64,000 bases of DNA, taken from contig NZ_AUIE01000013.1 of NCBI RefSeq assembly GCF_000423545.1, positions 1 to 64,000 on the forward strand, read 5' to 3'. Under the pieces are notes generated by a model. The model was given only the letters and a program-made list of their open reading frames with translations, ran no database searches and was not told the origin of the DNA. The stretch is from Metapseudomonas resinovorans DSM 21078 (GTDB lineage: Bacteria > Pseudomonadota > Gammaproteobacteria > Pseudomonadales > Pseudomonadaceae). The position numbers were made by a program, and so were the translations under genes. Positions 1 through 12,769 of this stretch are shown here, piece after piece; within the stretch, counting starts at the first letter, position 1; each line of letters begins with the position of its first letter.

Positions 1-227
1 ATGCGCTGGAAGTAGCCGTACAGGTAGAGCTTGAGCAGGTCCGCCGGCTCGTAGGGCGGACGCCCGGTTCGTCCCGGCTGCGCCTTGCTGAAACCCAGCG
101 CCTGCAGATCCAGCCGCGCCACGTAGACCTCGATCACCCGCACCAGGTGGTCTTCGGGAACCAGCTCGTCCAACGACGGCGGAAACAGGCTGTCCTGACC
201 GCGCGCCTCTCCCTGGATGTAGCCCAT
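1..227 (-). CDS. IS1182-family transposase, N-terminal part (cut by window edge)
   Basis: About 75 N-terminal residues are visible. They begin MGYIQGEARGQ, followed by SLFPPSLDELVPEDHLVRVIE and later GRPPYEPADLLKLYLYGY. This is the DUF772-type N-terminal region typical of IS1182/IS5-group DDE transposases. The frame is open to the window edge, so whether the catalytic DDE domain is intact cannot be judged. The ATG at 227 has no Shine-Dalgarno sequence. Only four bases separate it from a long perfect palindrome, which would fold in any read-through transcript and probably limits translation. What is known of the family is cut-and-paste transposition; activity of this copy is not shown. Confidence 0.8.
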   Translation of the reverse strand, partial: MGYIQGEARGQDSLFPPSLDELVPEDHLVRVIEVYVARLDLQALGFSKAQPGRTGRPPYEPADLLKLYLYGYFQR

Positions 228-231
228 AAAC

Positions 232-265
232 GACAATGCCCGTATCGATCGATACGGGCATTGTC
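232..265. repeat. Perfect 34-bp palindrome at transposase start
   Basis: The first 17 bases (GACAATGCCCGTATCGA) are exactly repeated as their reverse complement in the next 17, with no loop. It ends four bases upstream of the transposase ATG on the minus strand. In RNA it would form a strong hairpin next to the start codon; in DNA it could be a protein-binding site. It lies inside the inferred IS end. Confidence 0.85.
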
Positions 266-309
266 TTCAGCTTCGACTCAGACGGCTAGGTTTTCACACA
301 GTCTGACTA

Positions 310-340
310 GGCGGGGCTTTTTCGGACCGGATGGCCGGGT
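310..340 (-). terminator. Probable split groEL terminator (one arm only)
   Basis: Just downstream of the groEL stop, the minus strand reads AAAAAGCCCCGCC (322-310). This is the usual A-rich left arm of a rho-independent terminator. The matching GGCGGGGCTTTTT arm does not follow; IS sequence does. A shorter stem, CCGG..CCGG, sits at 329-340 without a U-tract. The inference is that the IS inserted in the terminator loop and the second arm lies beyond the window. Confidence 0.45.
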
Positions 341-343
341 GGC

Positions 344-1996
<1,653 letters not shown>

Positions 1997-2032
1997 TCAA
2001 TTCTTTGGTGTGTAGGCGGAGATTCGCGAGAC

Positions 2033-2326
2033 TCAGGCTTCGACGACGGCGAGGATTTCGCTCTCGCCCATCACCAGCAGTTCTTCGCCATCAACCTTGA
2101 TGGTGTTGCTGCCCGAATAAGGGCCAAACACAACCTGATCACCGACCTTGACGGCCAGCGGACGCACTTCGCCGTTGTCCAGCAGGCGACCGGTGCCGAC
2201 AGCGACGACTTCGCCACGGTTCGGCTTTTCGGCAGCCGAGCCCGGCAGCACGATGCCGCCAGCGGTTTTGGTCTCTTCTTCGCTGCGACGGATGACGACG
2301 CGGTCATGCAGAGGACGAAGCTTCAT
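2033..2326 (-). CDS. groES: Co-chaperonin GroES (10 kDa, Hsp10)
   Basis: This heptameric lid of GroEL regulates its ATPase and encloses substrate. The 97 residues start [14 protein letters not shown], the signature of the family. They contain the mobile-loop region [17 protein letters not shown] (about residues 15-31) that contacts GroEL. A GGGAGA ribosome site lies 8 bases before the ATG. It is the first gene of groESL, and a heat-shock promoter lies about 140 bases upstream. Nothing unusual is seen. Confidence 0.99.
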   Translation of the reverse strand: MKLRPLHDRVVIRRSEEETKTAGGIVLPGSAAEKPNRGEVVAVGTGRLLDNGEVRPLAVKVGDQVVFGPYSGSNTIKVDGEELLVMGESEILAVVEA

Positions 2327-2468
2327 TGTCGATCTCTCCCAATAGTGTTGTTACTTCGACCGGTGCGAACACCGGCGGGTTGGTAATGTCCGGCGGGGCC
2401 GGGTGCAGCGCGACAGGCGCGCCGCTGAATTCAGACCTGCTGATCAGCAGGAACCTTGCGGTGACGGA

Positions 2469-2499
2469 TACATAGGGGCGCCGGGAGGCATTTCAAGGG
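2469..2499 (-). promoter_or_regulatory. Sigma-32 (RpoH) heat-shock promoter of groESL
   Basis: On the minus strand there is CTTGAA (2497-2492), a 13-base spacer, then CCCCTATGTA (2478-2469). This is close to the RpoH consensus CTTGAA-N(11-15)-CCCCATNT. It is the only good match in the 195 bases between fxsA and groES, and its orientation fits groES. Assignment is by motif only. Confidence 0.75.
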
Positions 2500-2521
2500 C
2501 GACGCGCAAAAAAAATGCACT

Positions 2522-2974
2522 TTATTGGTCGCGACGCTCGTACTCGCCTTCGATCACGTGGGGGCGCACCTGGCCGCTGCGCGCGGCCAGGTCATCGGCG
2601 AAGGCACGCTGGCGCATGGCCTGGGCGGCCGCCCGCTGGCGCAGGTTGCGGATGAACAGGCGACGCGTGAAGGGAATCAGGCAGAGCAGGCCGAAGATGT
2701 CGCTGATGAAGCCTGGCAACAGCAGCAGGCCACCGCCGACGGCAATCAACAGGCCCTCAAGCATTTCCTGCTCGGGCACTTCGCCACGGGCCAGACGTTC
2801 ACGGGCGCGCCAGGCAGTGGCAACGCCGGCCACCCGCAGCAACACGCTACCGAGCACGGCGGTACCGACCACCAGCAGCAGGGTGGGCAGGACGCCGATC
2901 ACGCTACCGACCTGGATCAATACAGCCAGCTCGATCAGCGGAAAGAGCAGGAACAGAAAGAGAAAAGCGCGCAT
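2522..2974 (-). CDS. fxsA: FxsA family membrane protein
   Basis: This small inner-membrane protein belongs to the FxsA family. E. coli FxsA overproduction relieves exclusion of phage T7 by the F plasmid; its normal role is unknown. The 150 residues open with a hydrophobic segment (RAFLFLFLLFPLIELAVL). A second hydrophobic stretch follows (about 25-50) and a third lies near 75-100 (LLIAVGGGLLLLPGFISDIFG), the family core. A basic C-terminal tail is cytoplasmic. The frame could also begin at a GTG one codon upstream. The ATG is preferred because AAGGAA then sits 7 bases away. It is located upstream of groESL, as in other pseudomonads. Confidence 0.9.
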   Translation of the reverse strand: MRAFLFLFLLFPLIELAVLIQVGSVIGVLPTLLLVVGTAVLGSVLLRVAGVATAWRARERLARGEVPEQEMLEGLLIAVGGGLLLLPGFISDIFGLLCLIPFTRRLFIRNLRQRAAAQAMRQRAFADDLAARSGQVRPHVIEGEYERRDQ

Positions 2975-3040
2975 CACGAGTTTCCTTGGCGGAAGAACAG
3001 CTTCCGATAATCCGCTAGATGAAGCCGCCGCCCACCCAAT

Positions 3041-3772
3041 TCAAGCCACCGCCTCTCCGCTGGTCGGCCAGATTTCAGCGCGAGCCAGCTGTACCAAGGC
3101 CTGCCGGACCGCACCTGGGTTGTTACAGGATGTTGGGAAGGGCAGCCAGTGAAGCGTCTGACCAATGCGTAGGTGAAATCCTTCCGTATCGATCCCAACC
3201 ATCTCCGCTGCTGGGTCCTTCGGCAGCCCGGCCAGTTCCACGTAGTGGGTGATGGCGTTGGCGTGGTCGCTGTTCATGTGCTCCAGCATGCCGATTTCAG
3301 CCGCCCCGGCGAAGGCGTTGGCCAGCACCAGATGGTCCACCCAGTGGATGGCACCGAAGCCACCAATGAAGCGGGCGCGCACCGGCTCCAGGCGCCAGAA
3401 GTCGAAATCGTGGGTGCGGTGGTAGTCCACTGCCTGGGGGAAGTAACGGTAGTAGCGGGTAGCAGCAGCCTCGGTCTCGGCCGCATCGGTAATCTGCCGC
3501 GCTTCGGCCAGCAGGGTCAGACGCCCCGCGGCCTGAACATCGTCGGCGCCGCGCTCGCCCACCAGCAGCGAACACTTGGTGTCCTTCTGCAGGTTATGGG
3601 TGTGCTGGGCGATACGGCTGATCAGGATCAGCGGCCGGCCTTCGGCGTCCAGGCAGTACGGCACCACTGATCCGAAAGGGAAGCCCGGCATGGCCTTGGA
3701 ATGGGTGGACAGTACCCCACGGTATTCCTTGAGCAGCAATTCTCGTGCATGCTTTGCGGCTTTCACGCTCAC
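3041..3772 (-). CDS. HugZ-like / pyridoxamine-phosphate-oxidase-fold protein with DUF2470
   Basis: This is a 243-residue protein with an N-terminal split-barrel FMN-binding-type fold (about 15-150) and a C-terminal DUF2470 domain. The latter begins near [18 protein letters not shown], and its histidines match the haem-binding region of HugZ/HutZ proteins. Family members bind or degrade haem; which activity applies here is inferred only from family. The GTG at 3772 is chosen because GCGAGGAG lies 7 bases upstream and the conserved sequence starts there. A longer open frame to 3850 has no ribosome site and reads into the divergent SDR promoter region. Confidence 0.8.
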   Translation of the reverse strand: MSVKAAKHARELLLKEYRGVLSTHSKAMPGFPFGSVVPYCLDAEGRPLILISRIAQHTHNLQKDTKCSLLVGERGADDVQAAGRLTLLAEARQITDAAETEAAATRYYRYFPQAVDYHRTHDFDFWRLEPVRARFIGGFGAIHWVDHLVLANAFAGAAEIGMLEHMNSDHANAITHYVELAGLPKDPAAEMVGIDTEGFHLRIGQTLHWLPFPTSCNNPGAVRQALVQLARAEIWPTSGEAVA

Positions 3773-3876
3773 CTTATGACTCCTCGCAGAGAATCCGTCG
3801 AAAACGGACGAGCGCCCAGAATAGCGGTTTAACGGCGCCAGCGGGGGCAAAGCGACAGTTATTCGAGGGGATTCTC

Positions 3877-4635
3877 ATGCAACTCAAAGACAAGGTCATC
3901 ATCATTACCGGTGGTTGCCAGGGCCTCGGCCGCGCCATGGGTGAGTACCTGGCGGCCAAGGGCGCAAAGCTCGCCCTGGTGGACCTGAACCAGGAAAAAC
4001 TGGATGACGCCGTGGCGGCCTGCAAGGCCGCCGGTGGTGATGCCCGTGCCTATATCTGCAACGTGGCCAACGAAGAGCAGGTGACCCACATGGTCGCCCA
4101 GGTGGCCGAGGACTTCGGCGCTATCAACGGCCTGGTGAATAACGCCGGCATCCTGCGCGACGGCCTGACCATCAAGGTCAAGGACGGCGAAATGACCAAG
4201 ATGAGCCTGGCCCAGTGGCAGTCGGTCATCGACGTCAACCTGACCGGTGTCTTCCTCTGCACCCGCGAAGTCGCCGCCAAGATGATCGAGCTGAATAACG
4301 AAGGCGCGATCATCAATATCTCGTCCATTTCCCGCGCCGGCAACATGGGCCAGGCCAACTACTCCGCGGCCAAGGCCGGCGTCGCCGCCGACACCGTGGT
4401 CTGGGCGAAGGAACTGGCCCGCTACGGCATCCGCGTGGCTGGCGTGGCACCGGGCTTCATCGAGACCGACATGGTGGCCAGCATGAAGCCGGAAGCCCTG
4501 GAGAAGATGACCTCCGGCATTCCGCTCCGCCGCCTGGGCAAGCCGATGGAAATCGCCCATTCGGTGGCCTATATCCTGGAAAACGACTACTACACCGGTC
4601 GTGTCCTGGAACTGGACGGCGGTCTGCGCCTGTAA
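3877..4635 (+). CDS. Short-chain dehydrogenase/reductase (FabG-like)
   Basis: This is a 252-residue NAD(P)-dependent oxidoreductase of the classical SDR family. The Rossmann motif is seen as TGGCQGLG near residues 10-17. NNAG follows the fourth strand, the catalytic Ser lies in ISSIS, and the YSAAK catalytic Tyr/Lys motif is present. It ends ELDGGLRL, typical of FabG-like enzymes. Compared with true FabG it has an insertion after NNAGILRDG ([13 protein letters not shown]). The substrate is therefore probably not the acyl-carrier-protein of fatty-acid synthesis, and it cannot be named. A GAGGGG site precedes the ATG. It is divergent from the HugZ-like gene and is followed by a strong terminator. 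Confidence 0.88.
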   Translation: MQLKDKVIIITGGCQGLGRAMGEYLAAKGAKLALVDLNQEKLDDAVAACKAAGGDARAYICNVANEEQVTHMVAQVAEDFGAINGLVNNAGILRDGLTIKVKDGEMTKMSLAQWQSVIDVNLTGVFLCTREVAAKMIELNNEGAIINISSISRAGNMGQANYSAAKAGVAADTVVWAKELARYGIRVAGVAPGFIETDMVASMKPEALEKMTSGIPLRRLGKPMEIAHSVAYILENDYYTGRVLELDGGLRL

Positions 4636-4653
4636 GCCCCCGCTCCAACAGAA

Positions 4654-4677
4654 AGCCCCGCGATGCGGGGCTTTTTT
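4654..4677. terminator. Rho-independent terminator between SDR gene and lptG
   Basis: An AGCCCCGC stem, GAT loop, GCGGGGCT stem and T-run of six form a strong hairpin. It is placed between convergent genes, with an A-rich flank (GAAAGCC) that could also serve the minus strand. Confidence 0.9.
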
Positions 4678-4695
4678 GTTTGCTTCGGCGGTTTG

Positions 4696-5757
4696 TCAGC
4701 CCGCGCGCCGTAGAAGCCAGAAGCCTGCCAGCGCGCAGATACCTGCCGGCACCAGCACAGCGAACAGCGGCGAGAAACCAAACACCAGGCTCGACGGCCC
4801 GAGCAGGTCCTGGCTGATTCGAACCACGAAGCCAATCACCACGCCGGTAAACACTCGCTGGCCGAGAGTGACGGAGCGCAACGGGCCGAAAATGAAGGAA
4901 ATCGCCATCAGTACCAGTGCAGCGGTGACCAGGGGTTGCAGCACCTTGGTCCAGAACGCCAACCAGTAACGACCGTTGTTAAGCCCCTGCTCCGCCAGAT
5001 AGTGGGTGTAGCGCCACAGGCCGGAAATCGACAGTGCCTCAGGCTCCATCACCACGGTGCCGAGCAGCTCCGGCTTGAGCTCCACATCCCAGCGTTCAGT
5101 GACGTTATTGACCACCTCAGTGTGATCGCCACGAAAATGGGTAGTGGACACATCTTCCAGCTGCCAGTGGTCGCCCTGGAACAGTGCGCGCTTGGCAAAG
5201 CTGGCGGACTGCATGTGGCGCTCACCATCAAAGCGGTAGCGAGTCACGCCATAGAGCACTCCATTGGGCTGCACGGCGTTGATGTGGACGAATTCTTCTC
5301 CCTGACGGTGCCAGAGGCCGCGTTTGGAGCTCTGCGCGTCACCACCGCCCTGCGCCAGGGACCGATTGGCCTGGGCCAGGTTCTCGCTCCAGGGGGCTGC
5401 GTACTCGCCAATCAATACGCCCACCACCATCAGTACCACCATGGGCTTCATCACCGCCCAGACGATTCGGCCGATTGAGACACCCGCGGCGCGCATCACC
5501 GTCAGCTCGCTGCTACTGGCCAGGGAACCCAGGCCAATCAGGCTGCCGATCAGCGCCGCCATCGGCAGCATGTCGTAGATCCGGCGCGGCAGGGTGAGGA
5601 AGACGTACCAGGCGGCAGCGAACACATCGTAGTCACCGCCAATGTCACCCAGCTCATCGATGAAGGCGAACAGGGCCGCGAGGCTGACGATGATCCCCAG
5701 CACCGCGAGGATGCCGAAGAACACACTGGTGCCGATGTAACGATCCAACCTAACCAT
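4696..5757 (-). CDS. lptG: LPS export ABC permease LptG
   Basis: LptG is one of the two inner-membrane permease subunits of the LptB2FG transporter, which extracts lipopolysaccharide and passes it to LptC. The 353 residues begin MVRLDRYIGTSVFFGILAV. They show the YjgP/YjgQ pattern: three N-terminal transmembrane segments (about 12-35, 60-85, 100-120), a large periplasmic beta-jellyroll domain, then three C-terminal transmembrane segments. The start is the ATG at 5757, which overlaps the lptF stop in ATGGTTAG, implying translational coupling. An in-frame ATG seven codons earlier lies inside lptF and is less likely. Confidence 0.95.
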   Translation of the reverse strand: MVRLDRYIGTSVFFGILAVLGIIVSLAALFAFIDELGDIGGDYDVFAAAWYVFLTLPRRIYDMLPMAALIGSLIGLGSLASSSELTVMRAAGVSIGRIVWAVMKPMVVLMVVGVLIGEYAAPWSENLAQANRSLAQGGGDAQSSKRGLWHRQGEEFVHINAVQPNGVLYGVTRYRFDGERHMQSASFAKRALFQGDHWQLEDVSTTHFRGDHTEVVNNVTERWDVELKPELLGTVVMEPEALSISGLWRYTHYLAEQGLNNGRYWLAFWTKVLQPLVTAALVLMAISFIFGPLRSVTLGQRVFTGVVIGFVVRISQDLLGPSSLVFGFSPLFAVLVPAGICALAGFWLLRRAG

Positions 5758-6880
5758 GGGCCACCTCTCGGGCATCACGACGAGCCGCCCACTTCAGTCG
5801 CAGTGGCTCCCAGTACAACAACAGCAGGCCGACCGCGATGAACAGTCCATGCACCCACCAAAGACCGATGGCCATGGGAATGCGCCCCTTGTCCAGCTGG
5901 CCGCGCGCAGCAATCAGCAGGGCCAGGTACGCCATGTACAGCAGGATCGCCGGAAGCAACTTGAGGAAGCGCCCCTGGCGCGGATTGACCTTGGACAAGG
6001 GAACCGCCAACAGCGTGACCACGAATACCAGCAGCGGAATCGATAGGCGCCACTGCAGCTCCGCCTGGAAGCGAGGATCAGTGCTACCGATCAGCTCGGA
6101 CGTAGGCACCGCTTCACGCTCGCCAATCTCGGAGCTGATTTCCGGTTTGGGCAGCAACACACCGTAGGTTTCGTACTGGATGATCCGGTAATCCGCCTTG
6201 CCCGGGTTGCCGTCATAGCGGTAGCCGTTATTGAGGATCAGGTAACGACTGCCATCAGGCTGGATCTCCTGGTGGCCCTTCTCCGCCACCAGCACGCCGA
6301 TACCGCGGTCCTTGCCGTCCTGGCGCGAAATCCGCTTCTCGGAAATGAACACACCACCCAACTCGCCGCGATCGGAGGACAGGGTCTCGGTATAGGTCAC
6401 CCGTCCCCCCCCCTTGAGCGCCTGGAAGCGCCCGGGAACCAGGGTATCGAGTTCGGTCAGGGCATCCTGCTCGTTGAGAATTCGCGCCACCTGGCCGACG
6501 CCCTGAGGCGCCAGGCCCAGGCTCAGCCAGGCCACGATCAGGGCCACCAGCAGTGCCGGCGCCAGGCTGTAGACCATCAACCGTTGTTGGCTCATGCCGG
6601 TGGCGCTGAGCACCGTCATTTCGCTTTCAAGATAGAGCCGGCCATAGGCCAGCAGGAAGCCAAGGAACAATCCCAGGGGCAGGATCAGTTGAAGAAAGCC
6701 GGGAATCCGGAAACCCATGATCAGGAACAGTACGCCGGGGTCCAGGGCCCCTTGCGCGGCCTGCGCCAGGTACTTGATGAAGCGGCCGCTCATGATGATC
6801 ACCAGCAGCACGGCACTGACCGCACTCAGGGTGACCAGCACCTCGCGGGAGAGATAACGGAAGACAATCAAACCAGACAC
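5750..6880 (-). CDS. lptF: LPS export ABC permease LptF
   Basis: LptF is the partner permease of LptG in the LptB2FG lipopolysaccharide extractor. The 376 residues start MSGLIVFRYLSREVLVTL. Transmembrane helices lie at about 10-35, 55-80 and 100-120, a periplasmic jellyroll domain at about 130-260, and three helices at the C-terminal end (SIPLLVFVVTLLAVPLSKV and following). SKVNPRQGRFLKLLPA is the conserved loop near the fourth helix. It is first in the lptF-lptG unit and divergent from pepA across 133 bases, the same arrangement as in other Gammaproteobacteria. Confidence 0.96.
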   Translation of the reverse strand: MSGLIVFRYLSREVLVTLSAVSAVLLVIIMSGRFIKYLAQAAQGALDPGVLFLIMGFRIPGFLQLILPLGLFLGFLLAYGRLYLESEMTVLSATGMSQQRLMVYSLAPALLVALIVAWLSLGLAPQGVGQVARILNEQDALTELDTLVPGRFQALKGGGRVTYTETLSSDRGELGGVFISEKRISRQDGKDRGIGVLVAEKGHQEIQPDGSRYLILNNGYRYDGNPGKADYRIIQYETYGVLLPKPEISSEIGEREAVPTSELIGSTDPRFQAELQWRLSIPLLVFVVTLLAVPLSKVNPRQGRFLKLLPAILLYMAYLALLIAARGQLDKGRIPMAIGLWWVHGLFIAVGLLLLYWEPLRLKWAARRDAREVAHG

Positions 6881-6964
6881 TCCAGGGTTGTCAGGCTCAG
6901 GCGGCTACGCTCAAACTAGCCGCTTTATGGCCAGCCCGCCGCAAAGACGGGCCACTGAAAAAAT

Positions 6965-8914
<1,950 letters not shown>

Positions 8915-8924
8915 CCGTATTCCC

Positions 8925-9398
8925 ATGGACACCCCCAAGCTTCCCCCCAAGCCGGCACACCTGCTGGACGACCTCGAATCCATCCGTGCCCTGCTCGGCG
9001 ACGAGCCGAACGGAGCTGAGCCGCCTTTGCTCACGGACGCGCTGGATGCTGACCGCATTCCGCTGCTGTCAGAAATAGTCGAGCCCGCCCCGGCCCCCGT
9101 GGTGCCATCGACTCCAGCGCAGCCCCTGGCCCAGGAGCCTACCGTCGCACCGCTTCCCGCAGCCACGGCGGCCCCAGCAGCGGAGCTCGCACCTACGCTG
9201 CCCATGGCCGAAGCCATCCGCCAGCGCATGACGCCGGCGGGCAACCCGGAACTGGCGCGCCTGGACAGCGAACTGCGCGCCGCCGCGCAACTGATCCTGC
9301 AGGACGTGATCGACGATTTCGTGCCGCAGATCGAGGCCGAGCTCAAACGCCGCCTCGAAGCCCGCCTGACTCGCCTGCTGCCCCCGCGCCGGCAGTGA
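8925..9398 (+). CDS. Conserved Pro/Ala-rich protein of unknown function between holC and valS
   Basis: This is a 157-residue protein without a recognised domain. The N-terminal 20 residues (MDTPKLPPKPAHLLDDLESI) are followed by an acidic helical segment. A long Pro/Ala/Thr-rich low-complexity linker covers about 40-95. A charged helical C-terminus (about 100-157, AAAQLILQDVIDDFVPQIEAELKRRLEARL) could form a coiled coil or amphipathic helix. There is no signal peptide or membrane segment. The ATG at 8925 lacks a strong ribosome site; an in-frame ATG at 8889, inside holC, has GGGG before it and is possible. The position between holC and valS suggests co-transcription. The function is unknown. 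Confidence 0.75.
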   Translation: MDTPKLPPKPAHLLDDLESIRALLGDEPNGAEPPLLTDALDADRIPLLSEIVEPAPAPVVPSTPAQPLAQEPTVAPLPAATAAPAAELAPTLPMAEAIRQRMTPAGNPELARLDSELRAAAQLILQDVIDDFVPQIEAELKRRLEARLTRLLPPRRQ

Positions 9399-9518
9399 TC
9401 CACCGCGCCCGGTAACGACCGGGCGCCGCCCACGACGCGCGCCAATTCTTTCGACGGCCCGTTGCCGCTATACTCTCCGGTTTTCCCGTTCAGTTGCCTC
9501 TAGGGTCCCCGCCGAACC

Positions 9519-12368
9519 ATGGACAAGACCTACCAGCCCCACGCTATCGAAACTTCCTGGTACCAGACCTGGGAGAAGAACAACTACTTCGCCCCGCAAG
9601 GTTCCGGCGACCCGTACACCATCATGATCCCGCCGCCGAACGTCACCGGCAGCCTGCACATGGGTCATGGCTTCAACAACGCCATCATGGACGCCCTGAT
9701 CCGCTTCCGCCGCATGCAGGGTCGCAACACCCTGTGGCAGCCCGGCACCGACCATGCCGGCATCGCCACCCAGATGGTGGTTGAGCGTCAGCTCGCCGCC
9801 CAGGGCGTCAGCCGCCATGACCTCGGTCGCGAGAAGTTCCTCGACAAGGTCTGGGAATGGAAGGAACAGTCCGGCGGCACCATCACCCGCCAGATCCGCC
9901 GTCTCGGCTCCTCCGTGGACTGGACGCGCGAGCGCTTCACCATGGACGACGGCCTGTCCGAGGCGGTCAAGGAAGCCTTCGTGCGCCTGCATGAAGACGG
10001 CCTGATCTACCGCGGCAAGCGCCTGGTCAACTGGGACACCAAGTTCCACACCGCCATCTCCGACCTCGAAGTGGAAAACCATGACGAGAAGGGCAGCCTG
10101 TGGAACCTGCGCTACCCGCTGGCCGACGGCCACAAGACCGCTGACGGCAAGGACTACCTGATTGTCGCCACCACCCGCCCGGAAACCATGCTGGGCGACA
10201 GCGCCGTTGCCGTGCACCCGGAAGACGAGCGCTACAAGAACCTGATCGGCACCTTCGTCGAGCTGCCCCTGGTGGGACGCCGCATCCCGATCATCGCCGA
10301 CGAGTACTGCGACCCCGAGTTCGGCACCGGCTGCGTGAAGATCACCCCGGCCCATGACTTCAACGACTATGAAGTCGGCAAGCGCCACAACCTGCCGCTG
10401 ATCAACATCTTCGACAAGGACGCCGCGGTACTCGCCACCGCCCAGGTGTTCAACCTTGACGGCAGCGTCAACGACCAGCTCGACGGCAGCCTGCCCGAGC
10501 AATACGCCGGCCTGGACCGTTTCGACGCACGCAAGCGCATCGTCGAGGCCTTCGAGCAACTCGGCCTGCTGGAAAAGATCGAAGACCACGCGCTGAAGGT
10601 GCCCAAGGGCGACCGTTCCGGCACCGTCATCGAACCCTGGTTGACCGACCAGTGGTACGTCTCCACCAAGCCGCTGGCGGAACCTGCCATCGCCGCCGTG
10701 GAAGATGGCCGCATCCAGTTCGTGCCCAAGCAGTACGAAAACATGTACTTCTCCTGGATGCGTGACATCCAGGACTGGTGCATCAGCCGCCAGCTCTGGT
10801 GGGGCCACCGCATCCCGGCCTGGTACGACGAAGCCGGCAACGTCTACGTCGGCCGCGACGAGGCCGAGGTTCGCGCCAAGCACAACCTGGGCGACATCGC
10901 CCTGCGCCAGGACGAAGACGTACTGGACACCTGGTTCAGCTCCGGCCTGTGGACCTTCTCCACCCTGGGTTGGCCGGAACAGACCGAGTTCCTCAAGACC
11001 TTCCACCCCACCAATGTGCTGGTCACCGGCTTCGACATCATCTTCTTCTGGGTCGCCCGGATGATCATGCTGACCATGCACCTGGTGAAGAACGAGGACG
11101 GCACCCCGCAGGTTCCGTTCAAGACCGTGTACGTGCATGGCCTGGTACGCGACTCCCAGGGCCACAAGATGTCCAAGTCCAAGGGCAACGTCCTGGACCC
11201 GCTGGACATCGTCGACGGCATCGACCTCGACACCCTGTTGGAAAAACGCACCAGCGGCATGATGCAGCCCAAGCTGGCCGAGAAGATCGCCAAGCAGACC
11301 AAGGCCGAGTTCCCCGAAGGCATCAACAGCTACGGCACCGACGCCCTGCGCTTCACCTTCCTCTCGCTGGCCTCCACCGGCCGCGACGTGAAGTTCGACA
11401 TGGGCCGCGTCGAGGGCTACCGCAACTTCTGCAACAAGCTGTGGAACGCCGCCAACTTCGTCATCGAGAACACCGATGGCCAGGACACCGGCGTGAATGA
11501 CGAGCCGGTCGAGCTGTCCTCGGTCGACCGCTGGATCATCTCCGCCCTGCAACGTACCGAAGCCGAAGTGACCCGACACCTCGATGCCTTCCGCTTCGAC
11601 CTGGCCGCCCAAACCCTCTACGAGTTCATCTGGGACCAGTACTGCGCCTGGTATCTGGAACTGGTCAAGCCGGTGCTGTGGGACGAGAACGCCCCCATCG
11701 AGCGTCAGCGCGGAACCCGCCGCACCCTGATCCGCGTGCTGGAAGTGGCCCTGCGCCTGGCGCATCCGTTCATGCCCTTCATCACCGAAGAAATCTGGCA
11801 GCGCATCAAGGGCCAGGCCGGCAAGGGCGGCGACACCCTGATGCTGCAACCCTGGCCGGTGGCCGCGGAAGAGCGCATAGACGCCGCCGCCGAAGGCGAC
11901 ATCGAGTGGGTCAAGGCGCTGATGCTCGGCGTTCGGCAGATCCGCGGCGAGATGAACATCTCCATGGCCAAGCGCATCGACCTGCTGCTGGCCAACGCCA
12001 ACGAGGAAGATCGTCGTCGCCTGGCCGAAAACGAGCCCCTGCTGAAGAAACTGGCCAAGCTGGAAACCATCCGCGTGCTGGCCGCAGGCGAAGAAGCACC
12101 GATGTCCGCCACTGCCCTGGTGGGTGACATGCAGGTGCTGGTGCCCATGGCCGGCCTGATCGACAAGGACGCGGAACTCGCCCGCCTGGACAAGGAAATC
12201 CAGCGCCTGGACGGCGAGGTGAAGCGTGTCGGCGGCAAGCTGGGCAATGAAGGCTTCGTCGCCAAGGCCCCGGCCGAGGTGATTGAGAAGGAACGCGCCA
12301 AGCTGGCCGAGGCCGAACAGGCCCTGACCAATCTGACCGAACAGCGCAGCCGAATCGCCAGCCTGTAA
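9519..12368 (+). CDS. valS: Valyl-tRNA synthetase
   Basis: ValS charges tRNA(Val) and edits mischarged threonine. It is a class I enzyme of 949 residues. The HIGH-type motif appears as [17 protein letters not shown] near residues 38-54. The KMSKS motif is seen in [11 protein letters not shown] near residue 553. The CP1 editing domain lies between them ([10 protein letters not shown]). The C-terminal coiled coil (about 885-949, [17 protein letters not shown]) contacts tRNA. AGGG precedes the ATG. It is the last gene of pepA-holC-valS and ends in a hairpin terminator. Confidence 0.99.
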   Translation: MDKTYQPHAIETSWYQTWEKNNYFAPQGSGDPYTIMIPPPNVTGSLHMGHGFNNAIMDALIRFRRMQGRNTLWQPGTDHAGIATQMVVERQLAAQGVSRHDLGREKFLDKVWEWKEQSGGTITRQIRRLGSSVDWTRERFTMDDGLSEAVKEAFVRLHEDGLIYRGKRLVNWDTKFHTAISDLEVENHDEKGSLWNLRYPLADGHKTADGKDYLIVATTRPETMLGDSAVAVHPEDERYKNLIGTFVELPLVGRRIPIIADEYCDPEFGTGCVKITPAHDFNDYEVGKRHNLPLINIFDKDAAVLATAQVFNLDGSVNDQLDGSLPEQYAGLDRFDARKRIVEAFEQLGLLEKIEDHALKVPKGDRSGTVIEPWLTDQWYVSTKPLAEPAIAAVEDGRIQFVPKQYENMYFSWMRDIQDWCISRQLWWGHRIPAWYDEAGNVYVGRDEAEVRAKHNLGDIALRQDEDVLDTWFSSGLWTFSTLGWPEQTEFLKTFHPTNVLVTGFDIIFFWVARMIMLTMHLVKNEDGTPQVPFKTVYVHGLVRDSQGHKMSKSKGNVLDPLDIVDGIDLDTLLEKRTSGMMQPKLAEKIAKQTKAEFPEGINSYGTDALRFTFLSLASTGRDVKFDMGRVEGYRNFCNKLWNAANFVIENTDGQDTGVNDEPVELSSVDRWIISALQRTEAEVTRHLDAFRFDLAAQTLYEFIWDQYCAWYLELVKPVLWDENAPIERQRGTRRTLIRVLEVALRLAHPFMPFITEEIWQRIKGQAGKGGDTLMLQPWPVAAEERIDAAAEGDIEWVKALMLGVRQIRGEMNISMAKRIDLLLANANEEDRRRLAENEPLLKKLAKLETIRVLAAGEEAPMSATALVGDMQVLVPMAGLIDKDAELARLDKEIQRLDGEVKRVGGKLGNEGFVAKAPAEVIEKERAKLAEAEQALTNLTEQRSRIASL

Positions 12369-12372
12369 CCCC

Positions 12373-12400
12373 AACGAGGCCCGCTATTGCGGGCCTCGTT
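12373..12400 (+). terminator. Hairpin downstream of valS
   Basis: AACGAGGCCCGC, loop TATT, GCGGGCCTCGTT: a perfect 12-bp stem starting five bases after the valS stop. The T-run is short, so it may act as a weak terminator or an RNA 3' stabiliser. Confidence 0.75.
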
Positions 12401-12431
12401 CATTGCACCGTCCGCCACGCAGGGCATGCCC

Positions 12432-12728
12432 ATGGAAATCAGCAAAACCAAGTCCAGCTTCTACCGCCGCCTTTATGTTGCCTGGCTGATCGACAGCGGC
12501 ACCGCCACCAGCATCCCGGCCCTCATGGACGCCACCGGCATGCCGCGCCGCACCGCCCAGGACACCCTGCTGGCCCTGGCGGAACTGGATATCGACTGCC
12601 ATTTCGAACAGGCCGAAGGCGAGCGCAACAACGCCGGACACTACGTGATCCGCAGCTGGGGCCCCATCGACAAGCGCTGGATCGCCGCTAACCTGCAACA
12701 GATCAAGGCCGTCCTGGATTACCCCTGA
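12432..12728 (+). CDS. Winged helix-turn-helix protein (HTH_43 type)
   Basis: This small protein of 98 residues begins MEISKTKSSFYRRLYVAWLIDSG. A helix-turn-helix is visible around ATSIPALMDATGMPRRTAQDTLLALAEL (about 25-52), followed by wing strands (YVIRSWGPIDKRWI). It resembles the short winged-helix family PF09904, whose function is not established. DNA binding is inferred from fold only. The ATG at 12432 is preferred over the one two codons earlier because AGGG is 7 bases away. It lies 41 bases before the permease gene, so it may share its transcript. Confidence 0.75.
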   Translation: MEISKTKSSFYRRLYVAWLIDSGTATSIPALMDATGMPRRTAQDTLLALAELDIDCHFEQAEGERNNAGHYVIRSWGPIDKRWIAANLQQIKAVLDYP

Positions 12729-12769
12729 CAGACTGCCGCTCCCCGCCAAGGAACCTTCGGGAGTACCGA

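Larger units (their letters stand above)
1..306 (-). mobile_element. IS1182-family insertion sequence, one end only
   Basis: The window opens inside an insertion sequence read on the minus strand. The 5' part of its transposase is present, and a non-coding end of about 80 bases separates the start codon from groEL DNA. The outer boundary is inferred to lie near 306, just before a CTAG at 307-310. That position is where sequence resembling a groEL terminator arm begins. The rest of the element lies outside the window, so neither the second inverted repeat nor a target duplication can be checked. Confidence 0.65.

Noticed and set aside
9468-12374. A 968-residue open frame antisense to valS
   Set aside because: Produced by strong GC3 bias in valS; composition is non-protein-like and valS itself is unambiguous.
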